Positions 51,231-60,590 of a DNA stretch of 64,000 bases are shown piece after piece. Position 1 is the first letter of the stretch; every line of letters begins with the position of its first letter. Made by a program: the position numbers and the translations under genes. Source of the stretch: Gordonibacter pamelaeae (lineage in GTDB: Bacteria; Actinomycetota; Coriobacteriia; Coriobacteriales; Eggerthellaceae); the NCBI RefSeq assembly GCF_042665095.1, contig NZ_JBHTBV010000012.1. The stretch is one strand, 5' to 3'. The notes beneath the pieces are model-generated. The model was given only the letters and a program-made list of their open reading frames with translations. It was not told the origin of the DNA and did not search any database.

Positions 51231-52580
51231 ATGGATAAGATGAAGCTCTATAATGCCATGCCGATTTTCGTGCAAAACATCGGTTGTCGCCGTGAAGGTG
51301 GGCGACTTGCCGAGCTAAGATTCGGCGGGGACTTTAAGTCGCGTCTAGCCGATTACAACTCGCGCATCGCTTGCTCGCGTGACGAGCTACTTGATATTAG
51401 GGACCGTAAGCTTCGGAAGATGGTGCAGTTCTGCTATGACGAGGTTCCTTTCTATACGAATATGTTTGATGAGGGCGGAGTCAACCCTGCGTCTATCAAG
51501 ACTGCTGACGATCTCGCCGCTCTTCCAATTCTTGACAAGCAGACCGTTCGGGACAATGTTGAGCTGTTGAAACCTAAGAGTCTCGAGCAGATTCCTCATA
51601 TCACTGAACACACGAGCGGATCGACGGGGTCGAGTCTCATCTTTCCGCAATCGGTCGACAATGTTCGCGATCTTTGGGCGGCTTTTTGGCGCTTCTGGAA
51701 CCGTATTGGCATTGAATACGGCACGAGGTATGCCGACTTCGGCAGCAGGACCATTGTGCCGCCGAACCAGAGAAAGCCGCCTTTTTGGCGGGAGTGTCAG
51801 CCGCTTTTCCAGATTAAGTTCTCGGCTTTCCACGGCAACGATGAAAACTACATGGCTTACTTCAAAGCAATTAATGATTACGGACTAACCTGGATCCACG
51901 GGTATCCTTCGTGCATCATGCCGTTTGCGTCATTCGTTGCGCAAAACGGTCTGACTTTCGATAAGCCTATCAAGGCCGTGACGGCGAGTGCCGAGAACTT
52001 ATATGGTTATCAGCGGTCCATCATAGAGAAGGCGTTCGGGGTACAGCCCCATGCTCTGTACGGCCTCACTGAGGCGGTAGCGTGCATTGGAGAGGACGCC
52101 GACCATGATTACATTGTTGACGAGGATTACTCCGCCGTTGAGTTCATTGAATGCGGCGATTATTCGCGAATCATTGGTAGTAACCTTACCAATTTCGCCT
52201 TCCCACTCTTGCGTTATGACACCGGTGACCTTGCCATTACCACCGATAGGCTAAAGAACGGCCGAAGGGTAATCGAGCGGATCGATGGGCGGACTGGCGA
52301 ACTTTTGTCGCTTCCCGACGGAGGCAAGGTCGGCGCGCTCTCTGCTTTGTTTACTGAGTCGGCGACGATCAAGGAAGCTCAGATTCATCAGCTAGAGGAC
52401 TACTCGGTCGAAATTAGCTTTGTTCCTCTTTCGGATAACTACACTGAGGACATCGCCGAGGCGGAGAAACGCTTCCGCGACAGGACCAAGGGAATGCTCC
52501 CCGTATCCTTCAAGCGCGTCGACGGAATCGAACGCACGAAGCGCGGAAAGCTTCGCTACGTTGTGTCGGACATCAAATAA
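51231..52580 (+). CDS. CapK/PaaK-like adenylate-forming enzyme
   Basis: A 449-aa member of the ANL superfamily near phenylacetate-CoA ligases and CapK. It should activate a carboxylate as an acyl-adenylate. The P-loop-like motif TSGSTGSSLIF is near residue 125, DYGLTWIHGYPS in the middle, LYGLTEAVACIGEDAD gives the A5-type motif, LLRYDTGDLAI the A7-type motif, and the end (GKLRYVV) the catalytic lysine region. Such genes recur in capsule loci and may supply an acyl or amino-acyl decoration. The ATG is 1 base after the upstream stop, so translation is coupled. Confidence 0.8.
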   Translation: MDKMKLYNAMPIFVQNIGCRREGGRLAELRFGGDFKSRLADYNSRIACSRDELLDIRDRKLRKMVQFCYDEVPFYTNMFDEGGVNPASIKTADDLAALPILDKQTVRDNVELLKPKSLEQIPHITEHTSGSTGSSLIFPQSVDNVRDLWAAFWRFWNRIGIEYGTRYADFGSRTIVPPNQRKPPFWRECQPLFQIKFSAFHGNDENYMAYFKAINDYGLTWIHGYPSCIMPFASFVAQNGLTFDKPIKAVTASAENLYGYQRSIIEKAFGVQPHALYGLTEAVACIGEDADHDYIVDEDYSAVEFIECGDYSRIIGSNLTNFAFPLLRYDTGDLAITTDRLKNGRRVIERIDGRTGELLSLPDGGKVGALSALFTESATIKEAQIHQLEDYSVEISFVPLSDNYTEDIAEAEKRFRDRTKGMLPVSFKRVDGIERTKRGKLRYVVSDIK

Positions 52581-52604
52581 CTGGACGGTTGGAGGATGAT
52601 GAAA

Positions 52605-53528
52605 ATGGCTAGACGAATCGCATTGCTTTGCGGTGGCGCCAGCGGGGAGCGCGAGGTCTCGCTCTTATCGGCCGCAGCCGTGGAAGAGGCTCTGGAAAAG
52701 CGTTACGAGGTCATAAAGATAGACACAGGCGTTGAGGGCTGGGCTCATACGCTCCTCGACTCTTCTGTCGAAGGCGTCTTCATTTGCCTTCACGGAGGGG
52801 CTGGGGAGAACGGGTCGATCCAGGGGTTCTGTGAAAGCGTTGGCTTGCCCTATACGGGGCCGGGCGTTCTCTCCAGCGCGATTGCAATGGACAAATTTGT
52901 GGCAAAACTGTTGGTCGAATCTTTCCGCATCCCAACACCTGGATACATCAGGGTGCTTCGTGGTGAAGAATGCAATATAGAAGACATTAGGACCAAACTG
53001 GGAGGCAAGCTTGTCGTAAAGCCTTCAACCGAAGGGTCCGCCCTCGGCGTCTCCATCGTCGACAATGGAGACGATCTCGCTTGTGCGATTGACACTGCGC
53101 TGGAGCTTGCTCCCTCGGTTCTGGTTGAGCAGTTTATTTCAGGCAGGGAGCTGACGGTCGCGGTGCTGGGTGGGGAGAAGCCTCGCGTTCTTCCTCCCAT
53201 TGAAATAATCCCGGCTAATGAATTCTATGATTACGAGGCAAAATACGAGCAGGACATGGCGCAGCACATTTGTCCGGCAAATCTCACTGAAGCAGAACTT
53301 AGGCAGTGCGAGGAGATGGCGTTGGGAGCCCATGACGCCCTCGGCTGCTATGGTGTGTCCAGAACCGATTGTATTCTGGACGAGCGCAACCGCCTCTGGT
53401 ATCTGGAAACGAACACCATTCCCGGCATGACCGGGACCTCGTTGCTTCCTGATGCAGCAAAGGCTGTTGGCATCACTTTTGATGAGCTCTGTTGGAATAT
53501 CATGGAAGATGCCTGGAGTAGGTGCTAG
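52605..53528 (+). CDS. ddl: D-alanine-D-alanine ligase homologue within the polysaccharide locus
   Basis: A 307-aa ATP-grasp ligase with the full Ddl layout. It has IALLCGGASGEREVSLLSAAAV, LHGGAGENGSIQGFCESVGLPYTGPGVLSSAIAMDK, VVKPSTEGSALGVS, SGRELTVAVLG, YDYEAKYEQD (Tyr of the D-Ala-D-Ala specificity loop) and LETNTIPGMTGTSLLPDAA. It may be the housekeeping Ddl that feeds MurF, since none lies in the dcw cluster here. It may instead serve amino-acyl decoration of the polysaccharide next to the CapK-like gene. GGAGG favours the ATG at 52605 over two earlier ones. Confidence 0.88.
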   Translation: MARRIALLCGGASGEREVSLLSAAAVEEALEKRYEVIKIDTGVEGWAHTLLDSSVEGVFICLHGGAGENGSIQGFCESVGLPYTGPGVLSSAIAMDKFVAKLLVESFRIPTPGYIRVLRGEECNIEDIRTKLGGKLVVKPSTEGSALGVSIVDNGDDLACAIDTALELAPSVLVEQFISGRELTVAVLGGEKPRVLPPIEIIPANEFYDYEAKYEQDMAQHICPANLTEAELRQCEEMALGAHDALGCYGVSRTDCILDERNRLWYLETNTIPGMTGTSLLPDAAKAVGITFDELCWNIMEDAWSRC

Positions 53529-53531
53529 CAG

Positions 53532-54545
53532 TTGAAGGTCTACTATCTGGGACAATTCCCTCCTCCGTACGGCGGAGTGACGGTTAAGAACGCCTTGCTC
53601 GCTGAGGCGCTTGCTGATCGCGTCCCCGTCGAGAAGGTCGGCTTCAGGGATGTGGGAACCGTCAAGATCGTTCGGCTTCTGATGACGTCGAAGGACGGCC
53701 TTTTCATGCTCGGGTTCGGTAACGCGAGGATACAAAGGGCTCTACTTTGTTTGCTCTCAATCGTTAGACCGAGCGTTCTCTCTCGGTGCTATCTAATGGC
53801 AATGGGGGGCCTTCTTCCGAGCCATTTGTCGAGCGATTTAGCATATAGGAAAGCCTGTGCGAAGCTGGGTCGTATTTACGTTGAAACCAAGACCATGTGT
53901 AATGCAACAAGGAATCTTGGCTTGGATAATGTGTCGATTTACCCTAACTGCCGTAACAGGCCGACTGCTACGGTCTTGCCGCATAAAACGGGCGGCGTCC
54001 TTAAATGTGTCAGCTTCTCGCTAATTGGACCAGCGAAGGGGGCTGACGTCATTCTGGACTGCGCCGAGCGCCTTGCGGGCGTTGAATTCTACTTCTATGG
54101 GCGTGTTGAGGAGACATTCAAGGATGCTTTCGAAGCGCGGGTTTCGGCGCTTCCGAACGTTTTCTATCATGGTGTCTTCGACTCAGTGACAAATGATGCG
54201 GTTTCCGAGCTCTCTAGGTATGACTTGCATCTTTTTCCCAGTAAATGGGCAGCAGAAGGCGTTCCGGGCGTTTTGGTTGAGACAAAGATGGCAGCGGTGC
54301 CGACCGTTGCGAGCAATATTGGCTACAATGCCGAGCTTGTCGCGTCTGGTAAGGACGGCATCGTTCTTGATGAGTGTACGGCTGAAGCGATGTGCGACGC
54401 AATAAAAGCTTTGGACAGGGATCGCGAGCGTCTTGTTTCGATGAAGGAGGCGGCGCTCGCGTCGGCGGAGTATTTTTGTGTAGACCACTACCTCGAGGAG
54501 CTGGTCGCGGATTTGGACAATGGGCGGAAGGGGGCCCTTAGATGA
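53532..54545 (+). CDS. Glycosyltransferase family 4/1
   Basis: A 337-aa GT-B enzyme. It opens with KVYYLGQFPPPYGGVTVKNALLAEAL, a common start in capsule glycosyltransferases. The donor half contains VSFSLIGPAKGADVILDCAERL, VFYHGVFDS and YDLHLFPSKWAAEGVPGVLVETKMAAVPTVASNIGYNAELV, the usual EGxP-xxxxE nucleotide-sugar region. Start is TTG, 3 bases beyond the ddl homologue. Sugar specificity is not visible. Confidence 0.78.
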   Translation: MKVYYLGQFPPPYGGVTVKNALLAEALADRVPVEKVGFRDVGTVKIVRLLMTSKDGLFMLGFGNARIQRALLCLLSIVRPSVLSRCYLMAMGGLLPSHLSSDLAYRKACAKLGRIYVETKTMCNATRNLGLDNVSIYPNCRNRPTATVLPHKTGGVLKCVSFSLIGPAKGADVILDCAERLAGVEFYFYGRVEETFKDAFEARVSALPNVFYHGVFDSVTNDAVSELSRYDLHLFPSKWAAEGVPGVLVETKMAAVPTVASNIGYNAELVASGKDGIVLDECTAEAMCDAIKALDRDRERLVSMKEAALASAEYFCVDHYLEELVADLDNGRKGALR

Positions 54546-54732
54546 GCTCTTTTATGAATGCGGCGAACAAGCAGAGAAGAGCGCATTAGCGGTATTGGCA
54601 TAAACTCAAGCCTTTCGAGGCTATATGAGACGTAGATTTATCTTTTCGCAATTTGTTAACCTCGCTCAGTGTGAAATTGGCTAGGGTTCAACCTGCGGCT
54701 GCAAGGGCGTAGGCGTAGTGGCGCATAAGCGT

Positions 54733-54937
54733 GCGAAGATTGGCAAGAGTTGCGTGATTGCGCGACGGCGGGCGTAGAGGGCGTTGCGAGGCGTCTGCTG
54801 TCGGCGATAATTAGCACATCGGCGCGGGTGTGAAGGTGCTCGGTCCGATTGTGAATGGTGACAATATGATGATTGGGGCGAATGCTGTGATGATCAAGGA
54901 TGCTCCCTTTGGGTCTGTTCAGGGGGGTGCCTACGAA
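54733..54937 (+). pseudogene. Remnant of a hexapeptide-repeat acyltransferase (serine acetyltransferase-like)
   Basis: Between two glycosyltransferases, translation in two frames gives left-handed beta-helix fragments: AKIGKSCVI, then IGAGVKVLGPIVNGDNMMIGANAVMIKDAPFGSVQGG, which matches the C terminus of CysE/WcaB-type acetyltransferases (VLGPITIGDNVKIGANAVVVKDVP). A stop codon and a frame change separate the parts, and the N-terminal body is missing. The stretch 54546-54732 shows nothing else. The last part is in frame with the next gene but is not its true start. Confidence 0.65.
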
Positions 54938-56149
54938 ATGTCTAGATCGGGCACCGAAGGAGGACGTCGACTGAGCGTTCTGTTCACTTCCGCAATTGAC
55001 TTTAACTCAAACTCATCTCTCGGCATCTCTGCTAAGGTGATGTCTCAGGCGAAGGCTTCCGAGGAGGCTGGACACGACGTCTATATAAGTAAGGACTACG
55101 GCTTAGAAACGAGGATAGAGCGACCTAGTAGCGGGGAAGTCGTTGCCAGCCATGTTCGGAAGACCGCGGGAGATCGCAGAAGCAAATATGCTTTTCTGAG
55201 CAATTGGTCTCTTGCGAACGGTGTTGAGGCAGTGGTTATTCGTTTTGACCACCTTGATAACGTTTTCTGCTCGTTCTCGAAACAGCTTCGAAGCAATGGG
55301 GTTGTCCTTGCGGTGGAGTTTCCCACCTTCCCCTTTGAGATGGAAAGGGATGCGCGCCATAAAAGGCTTCTCGAATCGCGCAAGTATTTGAGCTATGTCG
55401 TACATAGGGCATATGCGTGGCTGGAATCCCTTAGGGCGAAACATGCCCCGCGCTACTTCGACTACGCCATCACTTACCTTGATGACGACACTATCTGGGG
55501 AGTGCCGAACATCACCTACGACAATGGAATTGACCTTGGAGCTATTCCATTGAGGAAGGCTGGCGCGCCTTGCGAAGCCGTGAGGCTTCTTGCTGTCGCC
55601 AAGTTCTCCCCTCATCATGGTGTTGACAGGCTCATTCGCGGGCTTGCTGAGTATAAGGGCGCCCGACCCGTGCTGCTTACGCTCGTTGGTGTGGGTGCAG
55701 AGAATCCTTCCTTGGAGAAGCTTGTTTCCGAGCTGAAGCTAGAAGATTTTATTGTATTTGCGGGTGCTGCGACCGGAAGCAAGCTTGACGCTTTCTTTGA
55801 TGACGCGGATGTTGCTGTCGGTTCTCTTGGATTGCATAGAATCGGGATTTCCCTCGGTTCAACGATGAAATCCAGGGAGTATTGTGCCAGAGGCATACCG
55901 TTTATCTATTCGTTCCCCGAGAAAGGTTTTAACGGGGACGAGGAGTTCACTCTCCTGCTTCCCAGCAATGACGACCCGATACCCATTGACAAGGTTGTCG
56001 CTTTTGCAAATAGGACGGCTACAGACCCGGAGACTGGCAGCAAGATGCGTGCCTTCGCCGAGAAGCAGTTCGACTGGAAAGTGCAGATGGATAAGGTGCT
56101 GAAGGTTCTAGAAGCGGAAGTTACGGATAAGAGAGGCAAGAAAGGCTAA
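54938..56149 (+). CDS. Glycosyltransferase (GT-B, family 4/1-like)
   Basis: A 403-aa protein. The N-terminal half begins LSVLFTSAIDFNSNSSLGISAKVMSQAKASEEAGHDVYI, a sugar-transferase type Rossmann fold. The C-terminal donor half has VRLLAVAKFSPHHGVDRLIRGLAEY, LTLVGVGAENPSLEKLV and SLGLHRIGISLGSTMKSREYCARGIPFIYS. The ATG at 54938 is where homology begins; the frame extends upstream only into the acyltransferase remnant. It ends 1 base before the next gene. The acceptor and sugar are unknown. Confidence 0.75.
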   Translation: MSRSGTEGGRRLSVLFTSAIDFNSNSSLGISAKVMSQAKASEEAGHDVYISKDYGLETRIERPSSGEVVASHVRKTAGDRRSKYAFLSNWSLANGVEAVVIRFDHLDNVFCSFSKQLRSNGVVLAVEFPTFPFEMERDARHKRLLESRKYLSYVVHRAYAWLESLRAKHAPRYFDYAITYLDDDTIWGVPNITYDNGIDLGAIPLRKAGAPCEAVRLLAVAKFSPHHGVDRLIRGLAEYKGARPVLLTLVGVGAENPSLEKLVSELKLEDFIVFAGAATGSKLDAFFDDADVAVGSLGLHRIGISLGSTMKSREYCARGIPFIYSFPEKGFNGDEEFTLLLPSNDDPIPIDKVVAFANRTATDPETGSKMRAFAEKQFDWKVQMDKVLKVLEAEVTDKRGKKG

Positions 56150-56150
56150 C

Positions 56151-58058
56151 ATGGTTCAGCGTATATGCCGGCGTCTTGCCGTTGCGGTCGCCAACAGGAC
56201 CACGCGTAAGGTTAAGAGGCAGATATATAAGAGTAGTAGCAGCGCCATCCGCCAGAAGGCATCTTGTTTAGGTAACGAGCTTGCCGAGGGTTTTAACGGG
56301 CACATTTTTGTCGATAGTGGCTCTGCTGGATTCAAGTCCTTCGATATCGAGATCCGGAGAGCTGCCGAGAGGATAATCGGTGGCTCCTTCGTGCTTTTCG
56401 GGGAATGGTTCGATCTGCCAAGAGATATTACCGTGGAAGACGAATGGCGTACTGATTTCGTTGCTGGATATCGTTTTCCAGATGGGCCTTACGATGCCAT
56501 TAAACCGGAATCTGGAGTTGCCGACATAAAGGTGCCATGGGAATACGGAAGGATGCAGTACCTTCTCCCCCTTGCGGCAGCATTTCGCCAAACAGGCGAT
56601 GCAAGGTTCCTTGATTGTTATCGTGCCAAAGTGGGCTCTTTTGCCTCTGTGAACCCTATGGGGAGGGGTGTCCAGTGGACGTGCACTATGGAAGTCGGCA
56701 TTCGCGTGTTCAACCTACTTTCCTCATACGAGCTGTTGCGGTGCGGGCTTTGCGAGGACGACCCAATGCATACGGTGATTGCGGAGCTTGCTTTCTGCCA
56801 TGGTGAGCATATTTGGGCAAACCTCGAGACATCAGCTAGATTGCAAGAGAACAACCACTACATCGCCGACCTGCTTGGACTTGCTGCTGTCGTTGCGGCC
56901 TACCCCAACCTGCCCAAAGCACGGAAGTGGGGGGAATACACCCACAACGAGCTGATGAGATGCGTGCGGAAACAGGTTCTCGACGACGGTTGTTGCTTCG
57001 AGCGCAGCACCCGCTATACACGGCTGATGGGAGAGATGCTCTTCTTCGCGGGCAAGTGCTTTGCTGAAACGCCCTATAAGCTGCCAGCGGAGTATTTTGA
57101 GCGTCTTTCGATTCTCGGTCGTTTTCTTGATGCCGTAACAAACAAAGATGGGCGTTCCCTGCAGGTAGGAGATAACGATTCAGGACGCGTAGTGTGTATT
57201 TCACCCGAGCGCTATGATGACTTACGCCTCGTGAGTAGGCTGGTTGACAGGGAAATCGGTCCGGATGCTCCTGATGAAGCGTTCTTCGCCGAAGAAGAGC
57301 TGCTTTACGGTGCTTCCGGCCGTGTTGCATGTTTTCCCTCATGGCGCGGAGGGGCGAGAACGTTTTATGATGCGGGTATGGCTCTTGCTAGGTATGGAGA
57401 CTGGTCGTTGGGATTCTTCGCTTCTGATGGCTTTGTCGATGAGTCCGAGCCTGGACATACGCATAACGATAAGCTTTCCTTCACGCTTGGCTTCAAGGGC
57501 GTGCCGTTTTTTGTGGACCCCGGTTCTGGTGTTTATACGCGCGATCCCAAGGTGCGCAATATCCTTCGCGGTACCGCACAACACTCGACGTTGCGGTTTG
57601 GGAATCTTGAGCAAAATGAATTCCGAGGGTTGTTTGGGTATACGAGGTGCGGCGGCGCGAGCCTTGATGTTGCGGAGGCTGATGGGACGGTTGTTTTCAG
57701 GGGCGTGACGGATTGCTGGGCCACGCGTCTTGGCGTGACTCACAAGAGGGTTGTGGAGGTTGGATCGGAGGGGGTTGCGGTCAAGGATGACGTTGAGGGC
57801 GCTGCGCCCGCCGTTGTTGCGACGAGATCATTCGTTCTTGCTCCGGAGGTCGATGTTTCCGTTGTGGGACGCAAAGAGGCGGTCCTAACGTGTCGGGGTG
57901 TTTCGGTGGTCTTTTGCGCCGAAAGCGATATTAGCGTTCGGGAGGGGCTTTATTCCCCACATTATGGCGCCGTCATAAAGAGCTCGATTCTTGATGTTCC
58001 TTTTGAATATGGCAGGACTAATGTGATTACTGTTAGGGAGATCCTTAATGAAGACTAG
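56151..58058 (+). CDS. Heparinase II/III-like polysaccharide lyase family protein, copy 2
   Basis: A 635-aa protein with a basic N terminus and no clear signal peptide. The helical part has VPWEYGRMQYLLPLAAAFRQTGD and LQENNHYIADLLGLAAVVAAYPNL. The beta part has EPGHTHNDKLSFTLGFKGVPFFVDPGSGVYTRDPKVRNILRGTAQHSTLRF, the heparinase II/III block with its conserved His residues. It is about 100 residues longer than copy 1 and only distantly similar. Two such proteins in one locus suggest uronic acid-rich glycan modification. It overlaps the next gene by 11 bases. Confidence 0.8.
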   Translation: MVQRICRRLAVAVANRTTRKVKRQIYKSSSSAIRQKASCLGNELAEGFNGHIFVDSGSAGFKSFDIEIRRAAERIIGGSFVLFGEWFDLPRDITVEDEWRTDFVAGYRFPDGPYDAIKPESGVADIKVPWEYGRMQYLLPLAAAFRQTGDARFLDCYRAKVGSFASVNPMGRGVQWTCTMEVGIRVFNLLSSYELLRCGLCEDDPMHTVIAELAFCHGEHIWANLETSARLQENNHYIADLLGLAAVVAAYPNLPKARKWGEYTHNELMRCVRKQVLDDGCCFERSTRYTRLMGEMLFFAGKCFAETPYKLPAEYFERLSILGRFLDAVTNKDGRSLQVGDNDSGRVVCISPERYDDLRLVSRLVDREIGPDAPDEAFFAEEELLYGASGRVACFPSWRGGARTFYDAGMALARYGDWSLGFFASDGFVDESEPGHTHNDKLSFTLGFKGVPFFVDPGSGVYTRDPKVRNILRGTAQHSTLRFGNLEQNEFRGLFGYTRCGGASLDVAEADGTVVFRGVTDCWATRLGVTHKRVVEVGSEGVAVKDDVEGAAPAVVATRSFVLAPEVDVSVVGRKEAVLTCRGVSVVFCAESDISVREGLYSPHYGAVIKSSILDVPFEYGRTNVITVREILNED

Positions 58059-59325
58059 AACCTCTAGTGTTTCTTACGTGCCGAATGCGGATCTAACGGG
58101 GCTTGTCTTCTGCTTCTCTCTGATAATACTTCTCTTCTCTAGTATTTCGCTACCGGCAGGTTCTCCTATTGGCTCTGTGGTTGGAGAGGTTCTAGGGTCG
58201 CTTCCTGGCGTTGCTGTGGTGGCGAATGTCGACTCGTTTTCCCTTACGCAGGTTCGTTATTCTGACCTGAACGTTGCGATACCGGTGGCTTTTCTTCTCA
58301 TGGTGGTTGTTCTCGTTCGTAATGGCAAACGAACTCTGAGTCTGAGGATGAATATTGCCTACGCTTTCCTCCTAGTTTTCGCGTTGATTGCTGGGACTTC
58401 CGCGCTTTTCTATAAGGAGTACGTGGAAGCCCTGAAGCTTGCGGTTTATGTGGTAGGCATCGCTTGCTTCTTCTCGTTCGAAGACGAAGAGAGGAAGGGC
58501 ATCGCTAGAAAACTGCTCTCCATATGTCTAGTAGCTGGTATCGTGAACGCCGGCATAACAATTTGGCAGTATGGTTCTATGGCCAGTTGGGAGTTCTCTC
58601 CATCGACGATTCGCCTTTATAGACCGGATGGGATTTTTGGCGACTCGATCATTTCTGCTCTGTTTAGCAATGTGACTATTGCGGTTTTGGCTTTGGGTGC
58701 CACGCGGCTTAAAGCGCCTGTGCGCATCATTGTAATTTTGCTGTGCATGGTTGCTGGCGTTGTCACCGGTGCGAGAACTTTCTATTATCTGCTGGTAATC
58801 GTTGGCGCTTACCTGATGCTGGCTAAGACTCGTGATGTCTCGCTTGAGAAAAAGGCACTCCTGCTCTGTTTGATGATTGCCGTCGTTGCCGTCGTTGCTA
58901 GTCCGCTCGGACAGTCGATGATCGATTCCCTGACGTTTCAAGATACCGTTTCAAGTCGAGATATCAAGAGGCAACTGGCGATAGAGCAGTTTGGCAACTC
59001 TCCCGTTTTTGGCATCGGCACCGGGCAGTACGCTATTTACGAGGCTTCGCTTGGCATGCCGGCCAACTCCGGTCTTCACGGAACGAACCCACATAATGTC
59101 TATGTGCAGGTTCTTTGCGAGAATGGACTGGTTGGATTTATCCCCTTTGTTCTAGGTCTAATTTGTTCCCTTTGGCTGGCGTTCAAAAGAAAGAACGCTT
59201 TGGCCGTTGTGTTGCTGGTCATTTACACGGCGATTGGCTGGTCATTGGGCATTCTGTATTCAATTGCGTTCACCTCGTTCTTTGTTGTTTTCGTCTGCTC
59301 CCTTCTAGGGACTTCGGAGGATTAA
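58048..59325 (+). CDS. Wzy-like polysaccharide polymerase / O-antigen ligase family
   Basis: A 425-aa polytopic membrane protein with about ten hydrophobic helices. A large loop near residues 300-350 carries the family phrase (SPVFGIGTGQYAIYEASLGMPANSGLHGTNPHNVYVQVLCENGLVGFIPF), with the H-N-xx-x-xxxxE-xGxxG pattern of Wzy/WaaL proteins. It should polymerise repeat units on the outer membrane face after flipping. Sequence conservation in this family is low; topology and position support the call. It overlaps the heparinase-like gene and precedes the flippase by 2 bases. Confidence 0.82.
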   Translation: MKTRTSSVSYVPNADLTGLVFCFSLIILLFSSISLPAGSPIGSVVGEVLGSLPGVAVVANVDSFSLTQVRYSDLNVAIPVAFLLMVVVLVRNGKRTLSLRMNIAYAFLLVFALIAGTSALFYKEYVEALKLAVYVVGIACFFSFEDEERKGIARKLLSICLVAGIVNAGITIWQYGSMASWEFSPSTIRLYRPDGIFGDSIISALFSNVTIAVLALGATRLKAPVRIIVILLCMVAGVVTGARTFYYLLVIVGAYLMLAKTRDVSLEKKALLLCLMIAVVAVVASPLGQSMIDSLTFQDTVSSRDIKRQLAIEQFGNSPVFGIGTGQYAIYEASLGMPANSGLHGTNPHNVYVQVLCENGLVGFIPFVLGLICSLWLAFKRKNALAVVLLVIYTAIGWSLGILYSIAFTSFFVVFVCSLLGTSED

Positions 59326-59327
59326 TC

Positions 59328-60590
59328 TTGAAGATTAAGCAGGTTATACCGCGGGACTTTTCGGTTGTGACTATGTTTAACATGGCCGCAAGGGCGCTAC
59401 AGCTGGTTGTGACCGTCGCATTGGTACGGATACTTTCAGTTGAGGATTACGCAAGCTACACTGTGTTCTTCACAACTTCGTCGACTATTTTAGGGATTGC
59501 CGGGCAAAGTATCGCGCTTGCCTATGTTCGCTACAATACCGAGAGGATGACCAAGGATCGTGCATACCGCGATTCACTTATTTTTATTTCGCATGCGATT
59601 AACGTAGCTTGCCTTGTCCTTCTTCTTGTCGGGTCTTACCCTATGGCTGAAGCTATGGGAGTCGCCCATCCAGTCATGCTGGCCGCTATCGTTTACGGCT
59701 TTTTGCTGGGTACTGTGCAGCTGAATATCGCCTTCTTCCAATCCCGTGAACTCTATGCTAAGTCCGGTGTTGTCGAGAATGCGAAGCAGTTGACCCTGCT
59801 CGCCTGCATTGCGCTTGCGGTTGTATTGGCGGCGGGTTCGTTGGAGAGCATTCTTGCATCGTACTGCTTTTCGGGATTAGCCTGTTTTGTGATTTCGCTT
59901 ACTATGATAGGGAAGCTTGTTAGGCACGGCGATGCGGCTATCGCGGTCGACTTCAAGGCTGGTAGGGAGTTCCTGGCTGTTTCTGCTTGGTTGATTCTCT
60001 ATAGCGTTGCCACGCAATTGTACAACCAGGCGAATATCACTATGCTGGCGTCCTTTGGGTCTACCCAGGCGGTCGCCGAGTTCGGCGTTGCATCGAAGTA
60101 CTTTAACATGGTGCTGCTCTTCCTGCCTTCCATTAAGACCGTCCTTCGCGTTAGGATGTCCAAGGCGGAGATGACCGAGAGTACCGAGAAACAGCGCGAG
60201 TTTGCCATCAAGTGGTTCAAGAAGACTACCGTGCCATTCGTGGCTTTGGTTGCAATTTGCTGTGTCGGGGCTCAGCTTGTTTTCCCTGTTTTGAACGGTG
60301 ATGGATACGATGCCTCTATACCAATGTTTCAAATACTGTGCATCAACGCATTTTCGGCCTATGTCTTTGCGCCGGCGTCCGCGCTCATCATGTCGCTGAA
60401 TCGCTATGGTCTTCAGTTTGCCATAGCGCTTATCTCCCTTGCCATCAACCTTGTGGGCAACTATCTTCTGATACCTCTGTACGGCGGCATCGGTACTTCA
60501 ATTGCCACAACAATATCGCAGATAGCGCTCAATGTGATGATGACGGTTGTCGTATTCAGGGTTGGTGCCAAGAGTATTAAGTTGGGGTAG
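59328..60590 (+). CDS. Wzx-like polysaccharide flippase (MATE/MOP superfamily)
   Basis: A 420-aa polytopic membrane protein that should flip undecaprenyl-linked repeat units. It opens FSVVTMFNMAARALQLVVTVALVRILSVEDYASYTVFF, the usual Wzx start, has about twelve hydrophobic helices, and ends with PLYGGIGTSIATTISQIALNVMMTVVVF. The TTG at 59328 has a GGAGG 7 bases upstream. It is the last gene of the polysaccharide block. Confidence 0.85.
   Translation: MKIKQVIPRDFSVVTMFNMAARALQLVVTVALVRILSVEDYASYTVFFTTSSTILGIAGQSIALAYVRYNTERMTKDRAYRDSLIFISHAINVACLVLLLVGSYPMAEAMGVAHPVMLAAIVYGFLLGTVQLNIAFFQSRELYAKSGVVENAKQLTLLACIALAVVLAAGSLESILASYCFSGLACFVISLTMIGKLVRHGDAAIAVDFKAGREFLAVSAWLILYSVATQLYNQANITMLASFGSTQAVAEFGVASKYFNMVLLFLPSIKTVLRVRMSKAEMTESTEKQREFAIKWFKKTTVPFVALVAICCVGAQLVFPVLNGDGYDASIPMFQILCINAFSAYVFAPASALIMSLNRYGLQFAIALISLAINLVGNYLLIPLYGGIGTSIATTISQIALNVMMTVVVFRVGAKSIKLG

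Noticed and set aside
54830..54937. Longer start for the glycosyltransferase at 54938
   Set aside because: The extra residues match the end of a hexapeptide acyltransferase, so they belong to a remnant.
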